Notes under the pieces: model-generated
Told to the model about the DNA's origin: nothing
Databases searched by the model: none
Seen by the model: the letters and a program-made list of their open reading frames with translations, nothing else
Made by a program: the position numbers and the translations under genes
Source of the DNA: Paracoccus isoporae
Lineage (GTDB): Bacteria > Pseudomonadota > Alphaproteobacteria > Rhodobacterales > Rhodobacteraceae
Reading direction: 5' to 3'
Length of the DNA stretch: 64,000 nt
NCBI RefSeq assembly: GCF_900101865.1
Contig: NZ_FNAH01000009.1
Span: 1 to 64,000, forward strand
In this document: piece by piece, positions 24,739 to 35,921 of the stretch
Position numbering within the stretch: position 1 is the first letter of the stretch
Layout: every line of letters begins with the position of its first letter

Positions 24739-24795
24739 GGTTGAGAAACCAGTTGAGAAATTAGTTGCAAACTATTGATTTCAATTAGTTATAAT
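24739..24795. promoter_or_regulatory. AT-rich direct-repeat and palindrome block upstream of the TAXI-TRAP operon
   Basis: GTTGAGAAACC, AGTTGAGAAATT and AGTTGCAAACT follow one another at about 12-base steps. They run into an inverted repeat, AACT-ATTGA-TT-TCAAT-T-AGTT (24770-24790), and a TATAAT at 24790-24795. It lies in the 290-base gap between the TAXI gene (minus) and the CMD-family gene (plus). The layout suits a regulator operator and promoter, but the regulator is unknown. Confidence 0.45.
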
Positions 24796-24959
24796 CGAGA
24801 ATCCGCGCCATGAAGCGCCATGGATAGATTAAGATGCAACTATCCTTGCGGCATCGCGACGCGCCGGGCCGGGGTGGACGCCGCGGAAAGGTGATTGCGC
24901 CGAAATGCCGCTTCATGGCAGGCAGGCAGCAACGCCACGCCGCACGGAAAGCCCCACTG

Positions 24960-25520
24960 ATGACGCATGATTTCAGCCCGATCGACGACGCGGACTGGCC
25001 CGCGGAGGCCGCCGGGCTGCGCGACGGCTTTGCCGGGGCGCTGAACGTCTACCGCTGCATGGCGCATCATCCGCGCCTGCTCAACGCGTGGGCGCCGCTG
25101 CGCGAGCATCTGGTCAGACAGCCATCGCTGACGCCGCAGCAATCCGAGATCGTGATCCTGCGCGCCGGGCACCGGCTTGGCTCGGAGTATGAATGGGCCC
25201 ATCACGTCCACCGCGCCCGCAAGCTCGGCATGGCGGACGCCCGCATCGCCCGCATCGCCGGGCCCACAGCAGAGATGGAGGGCGAGGATGGCTTGCTGGC
25301 CCGCGCCGTGGACGAGCTGTTCGACGACCGCCGCCTGTCCCGGACGACGCAGGCCGGGCTTGACACGCCGCTCGGGCCGCAGGGCATGCTGGACCTGATC
25401 GCCACGGTCGGGTTCTACAGCGTGCTGGGTTTCATGCTGCGCAGCTTCGACACGCCGCTCGACGCGGATGTGGCGCGCGAGATGGCGGCGCGGCCGTTGC
25501 CCCGTCCCGATCAGCCGTAA
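24960..25520 (+). CDS. Carboxymuconolactone decarboxylase (CMD) family protein
   Basis: A 186-residue all-helical protein of the CMD/AhpD-like superfamily. The central segment Q-Q-S-E-I-V-I-L-R-A-G-H-R and Y-E-W-A-H-H-V-H-R-A is typical. The C-x-x-C pair of AhpD peroxidases is absent, so it belongs to the gamma-CMD-like group with a Glu-x-x-x-His arrangement. It may act as a decarboxylase or an unrecognised enzyme. ATG 24960 has GGAAAG eight bases upstream. Its 3' end overlaps the convergent RatA-like gene by 10 bases. Confidence 0.82.
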   Translation: MTHDFSPIDDADWPAEAAGLRDGFAGALNVYRCMAHHPRLLNAWAPLREHLVRQPSLTPQQSEIVILRAGHRLGSEYEWAHHVHRARKLGMADARIARIAGPTAEMEGEDGLLARAVDELFDDRRLSRTTQAGLDTPLGPQGMLDLIATVGFYSVLGFMLRSFDTPLDADVAREMAARPLPRPDQP

Positions 25521-25960
25521 AGCGCGCGGGCGCGGTCCTCGAAGCCGCGGACGATCCGGCTCATCGCCTCGTCGAACACCACCCCGATCAGCCGGGCGAG
25601 GATGGCGTTGCGGAACTCGAAATCGACGAAGAAGTCGACCTCGCACCCGCCCGCCTCCAGATCACGGAAACTCCAGCCGCTGCGCAGATAGCGGAACGGA
25701 CCGTCGAGATATTCCGTGTCGATCTTCAGATCATCGGGCCACAGCGTGACGCGGCTGCCGAAGCGTTCGCGGAACACCTTGAACGAGATCACCAGATCGG
25801 CCTCGATCACCTCGGACCCGTCCGGTCCCGGCGCGCGCGACCGGATCCGTGCCGCGCTGTTCCACGGCAGGAATTCCGGGTAGCGTTCGACATCCGCCAC
25901 CAGATCGTAGATCTGGCGCGCGGCATAGGGCAGTTTGCGGGTTTCGGAACGGTGAGGCAA
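25511..25960 (-). CDS. RatA/Coq10-like START-domain protein
   Basis: A 149-residue protein of the polyketide-cyclase/START family. Members include Coq10, which binds ubiquinone and supports respiration, and RatA, which inhibits ribosome assembly in E. coli. The N-terminal pattern L-V-A-D-V-E-R-Y-P-E-F-L-P-W and the terminal V-D-F-F-V-D-F-E-F-R-N segment fit. In alphaproteobacteria the Coq10-type role is more likely. The start is TTG (25958-25960), giving the expected family N-terminus P-H-R-S-E-T-R. No toxin partner is nearby. Confidence 0.87.
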   Translation of the reverse strand: MPHRSETRKLPYAARQIYDLVADVERYPEFLPWNSAARIRSRAPGPDGSEVIEADLVISFKVFRERFGSRVTLWPDDLKIDTEYLDGPFRYLRSGWSFRDLEAGGCEVDFFVDFEFRNAILARLIGVVFDEAMSRIVRGFEDRARALYG

Positions 25961-26007
25961 TATCGGGTCCGTGGATGGCTTGGCCGGACTTAACGCAAGG
26001 GATTCTG

Positions 26008-26193
26008 ATGAACAACATGATCTGGCTGCTGCGCGCCTCGCGTTGGGCGAGACGCCCGCCGAGCATGAAGATGGTGAAGCTGGTCTTCGGCCTGATCGCG
26101 GCCGCGCTCGTCATCGTCGCGCTCGAGAAGCTGGGCATCTGGCCGGAATGGGCAACCCTGGAACAGGGTCGCGGGCCGCGCCTGCCGCGCTGA
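26008..26193 (+). CDS. Small single-pass membrane protein
   Basis: A 61-residue protein with a basic N-terminus (W-L-L-R-A-S-R-W-A-R-R-P-P) and one hydrophobic helix (about residues 23-42). AAGGGA precedes the ATG. It is divergent from the RatA-like gene, with 47 bases between the starts. Small proteins of this build seem conserved in Rhodobacteraceae, but no function is known to me. Confidence 0.7.
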   Translation: MNNMIWLLRASRWARRPPSMKMVKLVFGLIAAALVIVALEKLGIWPEWATLEQGRGPRLPR

Positions 26194-26214
26194 TCGCGTC
26201 AGGCCGCGCCCGGA

Positions 26215-27057
26215 TCAGAGACCGGCCTCGCGGAATGTATTGCAGCTTGCCATGTCGCCGCTGTCGAAGCCGCGCATGAACCAGTCCTGACGCTGCTCGG
26301 ACGAACCATGGGTGAAGGCGTCCGGCACCACCGCGCGCCCGGCGCTTTCCATCAGCGCATCATCGCCCACCGCGGCGGCCGCATCCATCGCCTCGCCAAT
26401 ATCCGCGCGCGTCATCTGCAGATCCTGCGCCGAGTTTTTCGCCCACATCCCGGCAAAGCAATCAGCCTGCAACTCGGTCAGCACCGAGAGCGCGTTCGAA
26501 CCCTGCTGGCTGGATTGCTGGCGCATCTGCGTGACCTTGGGCAGGATGCCGAGCTGGTTCTGCACATGGTGCCCGACCTCATGGGCGATGACGTAAGCCG
26601 CCGCCAGATCGCCGCCCGCGCCCATGCGGCGCTCCATGACCTGAAAGAAATCCGTGTCCAGATAGACCTTCTGGTCGGCCGGGCAGTAGAACGGTCCCAT
26701 CTGCGCCGAGGCCCCGCCGCAGCCCGATTGGGTGACGCCAGAATACAGCACCATCTGCGGATCGGTGTAGTTCAGCCCCGACTGATCGTCGAGCGCGGCG
26801 CCGAAGACGGTCTCGGTCTCGGCCAGGATGACCGAGACGAACTCGCCCATCTGCTGCTCTTCGGCGGTCAGTTCGCGCGGCTCGCCGCTTTGTTGCTGGG
26901 ACATGCCGCCGACCAGGGGCGAGATGTCGATGCCGAAGAAATACCCCACGGCCAGCACCGCCAGCATGCCCACGACACCCATCGATCCGGCGCCGCCGAC
27001 GCCCATGCCCCGCCTGTCTTCCACATTCCGGCTGCCCCGCCGCCCGCGCCACTGCAT
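26215..27057 (-). CDS. Neutral zinc metallopeptidase (YpfJ family)
   Basis: A 280-residue membrane-anchored protein. A basic N-terminus is followed by one membrane segment (about residues 27-48), then a periplasmic domain with the zinc motif V-I-A-H-E-V-G-H-H-V-Q-N (about residue 164), L-Q-A-D-C-F-A-G-M-W and the terminal S-x-E-Q-R-x-x-W-F-M-R-G-F segment of the family. Peptidase activity is predicted from H-E-x-x-H; physiological substrates are unknown. GGGAG lies upstream of ATG 27057. It is divergent from the DedA gene. Confidence 0.9.
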   Translation of the reverse strand: MQWRGRRGSRNVEDRRGMGVGGAGSMGVVGMLAVLAVGYFFGIDISPLVGGMSQQQSGEPRELTAEEQQMGEFVSVILAETETVFGAALDDQSGLNYTDPQMVLYSGVTQSGCGGASAQMGPFYCPADQKVYLDTDFFQVMERRMGAGGDLAAAYVIAHEVGHHVQNQLGILPKVTQMRQQSSQQGSNALSVLTELQADCFAGMWAKNSAQDLQMTRADIGEAMDAAAAVGDDALMESAGRAVVPDAFTHGSSEQRQDWFMRGFDSGDMASCNTFREAGL

Positions 27058-27188
27058 CCCTGAGATCTCCCGCAAATCATTGTTCCCGCCCGCGAAAGGC
27101 GTGTTTTCGGCAAGGGATAACCCTAAGCGGGCTTGACGGTTCCCGCAAGCCGGGCGAGACGGGGCGCGATCTTGTCAGGGGTTGGCGA

Positions 27189-27785
27189 ATGTTTGAATGG
27201 GTCGTGTCCGTGATCGAAGGCTGGGGCTATCCCGGTGTGTTCTTGCTGATGCTGGCGGAGAACGTGTTTCCGCCGATTCCGTCCGAGGTCATCATGCCGC
27301 TGGCCGGTTACCTGGTGGGCGAGGGCGAGCTGGACCTGACGCTGACCATCATCGCCGGCACGGCGGGATCGGTTCTGGGCACCAGCCTGTGGTATCTCGT
27401 GGGCCAGGTCTTCGGCGCGCCGCGGCTCAAGCGGTGGGCGGCGCGATGGGGCCGGGTGCTGACCATGTCGCCATCCGATATAGACGGCGCGATCGGCTGG
27501 TTCGACCGGCATGGCCGCGCGGCCGTGTTCTTCGGCCGGATGCTGCCGGCGATCCGCACGCTGATCTCGGTCCCGGCCGGGATTGCGCGGATGAAGTTCT
27601 GGCGCTTCCTTTTGCTGACCATCGCCGGAAGCGCCATCTGGACGGTGCTGCTGACCGTGGCCGGGCTGATCCTTCAGGACCAGTTCGAGCGGGTGTCAGC
27701 CTTCATCGACCCGGTCTCGAAGCTGATCGTGCTGTCGGTGGTGGTGATCTATGTCTACCGCGTCATCACCTGGAAACCGCATTAG
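27189..27785 (+). CDS. DedA/VTT-domain membrane protein
   Basis: A 198-residue inner-membrane protein of the DedA family, associated with undecaprenyl-phosphate and phospholipid translocation and membrane-potential homeostasis. It has E-N-V-F-P-P-I-P-S-E near residue 24 and the G-R-M-L-P-A-I-R-T-L-I-S-V-P-A-G motif near 118, both diagnostic, plus about five hydrophobic segments. It is followed by dsbB at 69 bases. Confidence 0.93.
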   Translation: MFEWVVSVIEGWGYPGVFLLMLAENVFPPIPSEVIMPLAGYLVGEGELDLTLTIIAGTAGSVLGTSLWYLVGQVFGAPRLKRWAARWGRVLTMSPSDIDGAIGWFDRHGRAAVFFGRMLPAIRTLISVPAGIARMKFWRFLLLTIAGSAIWTVLLTVAGLILQDQFERVSAFIDPVSKLIVLSVVVIYVYRVITWKPH

Positions 27786-27854
27786 GCGCCGGCGCCCCCG
27801 CGCCTCACGACAACGCGACTTGCGGGCGGCGGCGGGCCGGACTAAGCGGCTGGC

Positions 27855-28337
27855 ATGATGACGCTTTCCGACCGCATGCTGGCGATCCTGGCCGGCGCAG
27901 GCTCTGCGGCGCTGCTGATCGCGGCGCTCGGGTTCCAGTCCATCGGCTATGTGCCCTGCGAGCTGTGCATCCTGCAACGCTGGCCGCATCTGGCCGCGGC
28001 GGTGATCGCAGCACTGCTGCTGGCGGTGGATCCCCGGGCGCTCCGATGGCTGGGCGCGCTTGCCGCCGGTCTGGCCACCGCCTTCGCGGCCTATCATGTC
28101 GGCGTCGAGCAGGGCTGGTGGCAGGGTCCGACCGCCTGCACCGGCACCATTACCGATCTCGCCGCGATGACCACCGAGGATCTGGTGGCGCAGCTTCAAT
28201 CCGCGCCGGTGGTGCGCTGCGACGAGCCGCAATGGTATTTCCTCGGCCTGACCATGGCGGGGTGGAACATGATCTGCTCGGCCGTGCTGACCGGGCTGTG
28301 GCTGCGCGCGGCCACGGGGCGCGGGATCCGCCTCTGA
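27855..28337 (+). CDS. dsbB: Disulfide bond formation protein B
   Basis: Reoxidises periplasmic DsbA and passes electrons to quinone. The 160-residue protein has four membrane helices, the first redox pair C-E-L-C (Cys35, Cys38), and a second pair in the periplasmic loop (A-C-T-G and V-R-C-D-E). The nearby Q-R-W-P-H matches the quinone-binding region. ATG 27855 and 27858 are both possible. gyrA lies downstream, but a promoter between them is likely. Confidence 0.92.
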   Translation: MMTLSDRMLAILAGAGSAALLIAALGFQSIGYVPCELCILQRWPHLAAAVIAALLLAVDPRALRWLGALAAGLATAFAAYHVGVEQGWWQGPTACTGTITDLAAMTTEDLVAQLQSAPVVRCDEPQWYFLGLTMAGWNMICSAVLTGLWLRAATGRGIRL

Positions 28338-28342
28338 CGTGA

Positions 28343-28371
28343 TTGCACCCAAGCCTGCGTAGGTGCTATAC
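28343..28371 (+). promoter_or_regulatory. Predicted sigma70-type promoter of gyrA
   Basis: A TTGCAC (28343-28348) and CTATAC (28366-28371) stand 17 bases apart. The predicted transcription start near 28378 leaves a leader of about 24 bases with GAGG before the GTG start. Confidence 0.5.
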
Positions 28372-28401
28372 CGCCCGCCAACAAGATATTGAGGCGGACA
28401 C

Positions 28402-31182
<2,781 letters not shown>

Positions 31183-31193
31183 CGGGGACGAGA

Positions 31194-32294
31194 TTGGACC
31201 GACAGAACGAGATCCTGCGCGAGCGGCTGCAGACCGGGTTTCTGGGCATCATCGCCTTTGCGATCCTGCTGTTCATGCTGGTGCAGGCGCGGTTCATGCT
31301 GATCTGCCTGGCGATCGCGATCATCATCTTCTCGCTGACATCGGACGCGATCAGCGCCATTGCGCGGCGGCGCGTGCCGAACTGGCTGGCCACGACGCTG
31401 GCGCTGCTGCTGATCGGGACCGGGCTTCTCTGGGCGTCGGCCACGGTGGTCAGCCAGGTGAACGAGGTGGTCACGACCGCCGTCTCCTATGCCGAGCAGA
31501 TGCAGGCCGCCCTGCCCGCCCTGCTGGAATGGCTGGGGCCGGAGGCGCAGAGCACGGTCGATACCGCGATCCGAAACGCCAATGTCACCGGCTGGATGCG
31601 CAGCGCCGCCAGCGGCGCCTCCGACCTGCTGGCGGCGGCGGTGCTGATCTTCCTGTTCGTGGGCTTCATGTTCGCGGAGCGCGTGTGGTTTCCGCTGAAG
31701 ATCGAAAGCCTGCTGGACGACGATGCAGCGGCGGCCGCGAGGGTGCGCCAGATCATCGCCTCGATCATGCGGCGGGTGAACCGCTATCTCGTGGTCAAGA
31801 CGCTGGTCAGCGGGGTGACGGCGGGGTTTGTCTGGGTGATCTTCACCACCGCCGGGCTGCCGCTGGCGGTGGCGATTGCGCTGCTGACCTTCGCGCTGAA
31901 CTTCATCCCCTCGATCGGCTCGGTCATCGCCACGATCATCGCGGTGGTGATGGCCTATGTGCTCAGCGCCGATCTGACGACATCGGTCGCGGTGGGGGCG
32001 GCCTGCACGGCGGTGCAATTCGCCATCGGCAACGTGCTGGACCCGATGCTGCTGGGGCAAACCCTGCGCCTGTCCAGCTTCGGCATCATCCTGTCGCTGG
32101 CCTTCTGGGGCGCGATCTGGGGGCTGCCGGGCATGTTCCTGGCGGTGCCGATCATGGTCGCGGTGATGATCGTCTGCGCCCATATCCCCTGGCTGCGCCC
32201 GATCGCGATCCTGCTGTCGCGCGAAGGTCATCCCGATGATGGGCTGACCGACGAGGATGCTGCGCAGGAGCCGGAAACCGAGGCCGGCATTTGA
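31194..32294 (+). CDS. AI-2E family (PerM/YdiK-type) permease
   Basis: A 366-residue inner-membrane protein of the AI-2 exporter-like family. It has about seven to eight membrane segments, a central amphipathic region (about 150-205), and the family signature F-I-P-S-I-G-S-V-I-A-T near residue 238. Members have been linked to autoinducer-2 export, Na+/H+ antiport and other functions, so the substrate is open. The start codon is TTG at 31194 with GGGGACGA upstream, 11 bases after the gyrA stop, so it is probably co-transcribed with gyrA. Confidence 0.87.
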   Translation: MDRQNEILRERLQTGFLGIIAFAILLFMLVQARFMLICLAIAIIIFSLTSDAISAIARRRVPNWLATTLALLLIGTGLLWASATVVSQVNEVVTTAVSYAEQMQAALPALLEWLGPEAQSTVDTAIRNANVTGWMRSAASGASDLLAAAVLIFLFVGFMFAERVWFPLKIESLLDDDAAAAARVRQIIASIMRRVNRYLVVKTLVSGVTAGFVWVIFTTAGLPLAVAIALLTFALNFIPSIGSVIATIIAVVMAYVLSADLTTSVAVGAACTAVQFAIGNVLDPMLLGQTLRLSSFGIILSLAFWGAIWGLPGMFLAVPIMVAVMIVCAHIPWLRPIAILLSREGHPDDGLTDEDAAQEPETEAGI

Positions 32295-32366
32295 CCGGTT
32301 GGGCCCCGCCCCATCTTTCCGGCCGCGTCCGTACACACCGTGGGATCAGCCTTGCCAGACCCGCGT

Positions 32367-32996
32367 TCAGTCCTTGAAATTCCGGCTTTCCTTGATCTGG
32401 TCCCAGGCCCAGACCACCTCGGCCAGCCGCTCCTCGTCCGAGCGGTCGCCGCCATTCATGTCCGGGTGAAGAACCTTGACCAACGCCTTGTATTGCTTTC
32501 GTATTTCCGTTCGGCTCCAGCCATCCTTCGCCTCAAGAATATCCAGAGCCCGCCGCTCGGTCGGCGGCAGCTTGCGGCGCGGGCCGGCATTTCGCAGCGA
32601 CGGATCGGTGCCGTTCGCGCCCAGAATCTCCAGCGGGTCGCTGACCCCGTGCCGCGCCCAGGCCTGCTCCTGCGCGGCCTTGCCGAAGGGCTTGGTGGGG
32701 CGTTCCCAGACCGTCGCGTTGTCCAGGAACTCCTGGAACTCCTCCTCGGACTGGCCCTGGAAATAATTCCAGTTCAGATTGTATTCGCGCACATGGTCCT
32801 TGCAGAACCAGTAATAATCATCGAGCGCGCGGGGTGATTTCGGCGCACGATACTTGCCCGGCGCCCCGCAACCCGCCTTGTCGCAGATCCGGGTCGAGGT
32901 CTCGAACGCACCCGTCATGCCGCGCCGCCCCTTGGAGCGCCGCTTCTTGTCCGACTTGGCCGAAAGATCGAATCCGAATGGGTCTTCGTTGCTCAT
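32367..32996 (-). CDS. J-domain protein with N-terminal cysteine motif
   Basis: A 209-residue protein. An N-terminal basic segment is followed by a C-x4-C ... F-C-K-D-H pattern (residues about 38-75) that could bind zinc. A C-terminal J domain (about 150-205) contains H-P-D followed by M-N-G-G-D. It is not a full DnaJ (no Gly/Phe linker, no substrate domains). AAGGCG precedes the ATG. It is divergent from bolA, 70 bases apart. Confidence 0.85.
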   Translation of the reverse strand: MSNEDPFGFDLSAKSDKKRRSKGRRGMTGAFETSTRICDKAGCGAPGKYRAPKSPRALDDYYWFCKDHVREYNLNWNYFQGQSEEEFQEFLDNATVWERPTKPFGKAAQEQAWARHGVSDPLEILGANGTDPSLRNAGPRRKLPPTERRALDILEAKDGWSRTEIRKQYKALVKVLHPDMNGGDRSDEERLAEVVWAWDQIKESRNFKD

Positions 32997-33066
32997 ACGC
33001 ACGCCTTGTTCTTTTCGGGTGCCGCAGTCTAAGCTATTTCGGTCTGGATGAAAGGGGCTGCGGCAA

Positions 33067-33315
33067 ATGATCGCCGATGAAATTCGCAACGCGCTTAACC
33101 GCCTCTCGCCCAGCAAGCTGGAGGTGATCGACGAATCCGAACAGCATCGCGGACATGGCGGCTGGCGCGAGGGCGGGCAGACGCATTTCCGCATCCGCAT
33201 CGCCGCCCCCGCCTTTGACGGGCTGAGCCGCATCGAGCGTCACCGGCTGATCCATCACACGCTGGGAGAACTGCTCGAAGTGATCCACGCGCTCGCCATC
33301 GAGATCGAGGAGTGA
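33067..33315 (+). CDS. BolA-family protein
   Basis: An 82-residue protein with the BolA/IbaG fold: A-L-N-R-L-S-P-S-K-L-E-V-I-D-E-S-E-Q-H-R-G-H, then T-H-F-R-I-R-I and the R-H-R-L-I-H-H motif with the conserved metal-ligand His. BolA proteins cooperate with monothiol glutaredoxins in Fe-S handling and affect cell shape and stress (family knowledge). It is a single gene closed by the terminator at 33370. Confidence 0.92.
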   Translation: MIADEIRNALNRLSPSKLEVIDESEQHRGHGGWREGGQTHFRIRIAAPAFDGLSRIERHRLIHHTLGELLEVIHALAIEIEE

Positions 33316-33369
33316 GCCCGGCCGGACGCGCGATGTCGACACTCCGGCAAATCCAACCGCAGAAATGCG

Positions 33370-33397
33370 AAAGACCGGACGCAAGGCCCGGTCTTTT
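33370..33397. terminator. Bidirectional terminator between bolA and tRNA-Gly
   Basis: AAAGACCGG (33370-33378) pairs with CCGGTCTTT (33388-33396), with T residues on the 3' side of the plus strand and A residues on the other side. It can serve the plus-strand bolA and the minus-strand tRNA gene. Confidence 0.75.
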
Positions 33398-33409
33398 CGG
33401 TCTGGAAAC

Positions 33410-33484
33410 TGGAGCGGGCGATGAGATTCGAACTCACGACCCTAACCTTGGCAAGGTTATGCTCTACCCCTGAGCTACGCCCGC
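33410..33484 (-). tRNA. tRNA-Gly (anticodon GCC)
   Basis: On the minus strand a full cloverleaf can be read. The acceptor stem is GCGGGCG with CGCCCGC. The D arm is G-C-T-C-A-G-G-G-G-T-A-G-A-G-C. The anticodon loop C-T-T-G-C-C-A-A-G gives anticodon GCC, and the T arm contains GTTCGAATC. Discriminator T is followed by an encoded CCA (33410-33412). Confidence 0.97.
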
Positions 33485-33525
33485 ATCCGTTTCTGGCCGG
33501 TGACCGTGGCCGCCGGTGAGGGGTC

Positions 33526-33553
33526 ATTTAGGTCAGCATGCCGGGTCGTGCAA
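33526..33553 (-). promoter_or_regulatory. Predicted promoter of tRNA-Gly
   Basis: On the minus strand TTGCAC (33548-33553) and CTAAAT (33526-33531) are separated by 16 bases. The predicted start lies about 35 bases before the mature tRNA 5' end. Confidence 0.45.
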
Positions 33554-33638
33554 GCGGAAAATCCGGCAGAACCCAAAAAAGATTTTGACTTGCCCTTGCC
33601 GTCCGATTTCGGCCTGATCGCTGCCGGAGGGCCGGATC

Positions 33639-34256
33639 ATGGCGCAGAACAGCGAACTGACCGATTTCGTCAATGCCGCACTCGGCGCGGGCCATGACCG
33701 CGACGACATCGCGCGCGCGCTTGCCGATGCCGGCTGGTCAGAGCGCGAGCGCCGCGAGGCCCTGGAGGGCTGGCAGATGGTGGCAGGGCTGCCGCCGGTG
33801 CCGCGTCCGCGTGCCTACGTCTCGGCGCGCGAGGCGGTGATCTACGGGCTGCTGTTCATCGCGCTTTGCGTGGTGGCATGGCATCTGTGTTCGCTCGGCT
33901 TTCGGGTGATTGATGCGGTACTGCCCGATCCGGCCGCGCTTTATCCGCAAGGCTCCGGCGGGATGCGGTGGTCGATGGCGGCGCTGATCGTGTTCACCCC
34001 GGTCTTTGCCCTGCTGAACCGCCATGTCGCAATCCAGGCGGCGCAGGATCCCGGCCGCCGCCGGTCGCTGGTGCGCCGCTGGTTCGCCTCGGTCACGCTG
34101 CTGATCTGCGCGCTGACCCTGCTCGGCGATCTGGTGCTCACGCTTTACAGCTTCCTGGACGGCGAATTGACGCCGCGGCTGCTGGCGAAGTCCCTGCTGC
34201 TGGCGGTGGTGGCGGGGCTGGTGCTGGCCTATTACCGGGACGAGTTGGATGGCTGA
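33639..34256 (+). CDS. DUF5671-type membrane protein
   Basis: A 205-residue protein. An N-terminal soluble helical region (residues 1-50, UBA-like: L-T-D-F-V-N-A-A-L, then I-A-R-A-L-A-D-A-G-W) is followed by four membrane segments (about 68-200). CGGAGG precedes the ATG. The layout matches DUF5671 proteins, whose function is unknown. The next gene overlaps its end by 8 bases, so both are translated from one message. Confidence 0.75.
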   Translation: MAQNSELTDFVNAALGAGHDRDDIARALADAGWSERERREALEGWQMVAGLPPVPRPRAYVSAREAVIYGLLFIALCVVAWHLCSLGFRVIDAVLPDPAALYPQGSGGMRWSMAALIVFTPVFALLNRHVAIQAAQDPGRRRSLVRRWFASVTLLICALTLLGDLVLTLYSFLDGELTPRLLAKSLLLAVVAGLVLAYYRDELDG

Positions 34257-34731
34257 CCGCAAGACCGTCGCAATGAGTGCCATCTGCGTCCTGGCCGGGC
34301 TGGCCGTGCTGGCGGGCTTCGCAACCTCCGGCGGTCCGATCCAGGCCCGCAAGGAGAATCGCGACATGACCCGGTGGGAGGATCTTCAGCAGATCTCGCT
34401 GCACATCGCCTGCCGCGCTGATGAGGCCGGCACCCTGCCCGACGCGCCGGCAGAGACGCCGGGCTGTCCCGCGCCGCCGCGAATGGCTGATCCCTATACG
34501 GACGCGCCCTATCTCTATGCGCCGACCGGCCCGCGCCACTGGCGGATCTGCGCCGGGTTCGAGCGGCCCCAGGCGTTGAAGGCGCGGCTGATGAATACGC
34601 GTTTCGACGCGGAAGCGGGCTGTCTTCTGGACAGCTTCGGCGACCCCCACCCCGACGCGGAGACCGATCCCCCACCCGCGCCCGACCCGGCCCCGGCCTC
34701 CCCGCTGGACGCCCCTGCCCGCACGCGCTAA
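34249..34731 (+). CDS. Membrane-anchored periplasmic protein, partner of the DUF5671 gene
   Basis: A 160-residue protein with an N-terminal membrane helix (about residues 8-28), a compact domain with four cysteines (I-A-C-R-A, G-C-P-A, I-C-A-G-F, G-C-L-L) and a Pro/Asp-rich tail. The four cysteines could form two disulfides in the periplasm. I recognise no named family. Its overlap with the DUF5671 gene suggests the two proteins act together. Confidence 0.72.
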   Translation: MADRKTVAMSAICVLAGLAVLAGFATSGGPIQARKENRDMTRWEDLQQISLHIACRADEAGTLPDAPAETPGCPAPPRMADPYTDAPYLYAPTGPRHWRICAGFERPQALKARLMNTRFDAEAGCLLDSFGDPHPDAETDPPPAPDPAPASPLDAPARTR

Positions 34732-34772
34732 GCCGTGGCCAGAATTCTTCGCCAGGCGAGAGGAGCCCGGAC

Positions 34773-35921
34773 ATGGCCAAACGCCCGATCTTCCAGGATG
34801 TGACCGAGGACAGCGCGCGCCCTGCCACCAGCACGGGGGGCATGATCGACGCGGCCCCCAAGGGTGCAAGGCGCGCGATCCGCGCATGGCTGGTGGTGCT
34901 GTTCGTGCTGGTCGTGGCGATGATCGCGCTTGGCGGGGCGACGCGGCTGACCGGATCGGGTCTGTCCATCACCGAATGGAAACCCGTCACCGGCGTGCTG
35001 CCGCCCATGGACGAGGCCGGCTGGCAGTCCGAGTTCGAGGCCTATCAGCAGATCCCGCAATATATCGAGGAGAACCCCGATATGGATCTGGCCGGGTTCA
35101 AGCAGATCTACTGGTGGGAATGGGCGCACCGGCTGCTCGGCCGGCTGGTCGGGCTGGTCTGGGCGGCGGGGTTCATCTGGTTCTGGGCCAGCAAGCGCAT
35201 CCCGGTGGGATGGACGCCGCGGCTGCTGGGCCTCGGCGCGCTTGGCGGGCTGCAGGGCGCGATCGGGTGGTGGATGGTGTCGTCGGGAGTGGCCACGACG
35301 ACGCTGACCTCGGTGGCGAGCTATCGGCTGGCGGTCCATCTGGGGCTGGCCTTCGCCATATTGGGGCTGATCGCATGGTATGCGCTGCATCTCTCGCGCC
35401 CGGAATCGGCGCTCATGCGGGCGCGGCGCGCGGGCGAGCCGAAGCTGTTCTCCATGTCCACCGGGCTGATGCATCTGGCGTTCGTCCAGATCCTGATCGG
35501 CGCGCTCGTGGCCGGGATCGACGCGGGGCGGCAATATACCGGCTGGCCGACCATGGGCGGCGAATGGATCCCCGCCGCGATCTGGCTGCCCGAGCTGGGC
35601 TGGCGCAACCTGTTTGAAAACCCCGCGCTCGTGCAGTTCGTCCATCGCATGACCGGCTATCTGCTGGCGGTCTTCGCGGTGGTGGTCTGGCTCCGCGCAA
35701 GACGCTCGCCCCATCCGGTCACGCGTGGCGCCTTCACGGTGATGATCATGGCCGTGGCGGTCCAGATCCTGCTGGGGATCATGAATGTGATCCACGCCTC
35801 GCCGCTGATGCTGGCGCTGATCCATCAGCTTGGCGCGGTGGCGCTGTTCGTGCTGATCCTGCGCGCCCGCCACCATGCCCGCTACCCCCATGAAACCTCG
35901 CTACGCGGAGCCGGAAAATGA
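34773..35921 (+). CDS. ctaA: Heme A synthase
   Basis: Oxidises heme O to heme A for aa3-type cytochrome oxidase, in the inner membrane. The 382-residue protein is the COX15-like alphaproteobacterial type with eight membrane helices. Signatures are G-G-A-T-R-L-T-G-S-G-L-S-I-T-E-W-K-P near residue 50, E-W-A-H-R-L-L-G-R near 114, and the matching F-V-H-R-M-T-G-Y near 290, supplying heme-ligand histidines. AGGAG lies upstream. The M32 carboxypeptidase gene starts within its stop codon. Confidence 0.95.
   Translation: MAKRPIFQDVTEDSARPATSTGGMIDAAPKGARRAIRAWLVVLFVLVVAMIALGGATRLTGSGLSITEWKPVTGVLPPMDEAGWQSEFEAYQQIPQYIEENPDMDLAGFKQIYWWEWAHRLLGRLVGLVWAAGFIWFWASKRIPVGWTPRLLGLGALGGLQGAIGWWMVSSGVATTTLTSVASYRLAVHLGLAFAILGLIAWYALHLSRPESALMRARRAGEPKLFSMSTGLMHLAFVQILIGALVAGIDAGRQYTGWPTMGGEWIPAAIWLPELGWRNLFENPALVQFVHRMTGYLLAVFAVVVWLRARRSPHPVTRGAFTVMIMAVAVQILLGIMNVIHASPLMLALIHQLGAVALFVLILRARHHARYPHETSLRGAGK

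Noticed and set aside
25511..25960. RatA toxin of a toxin-antitoxin system
   Set aside because: No antitoxin-like partner is adjacent, and the family in alphaproteobacteria is more often Coq10-like and single.
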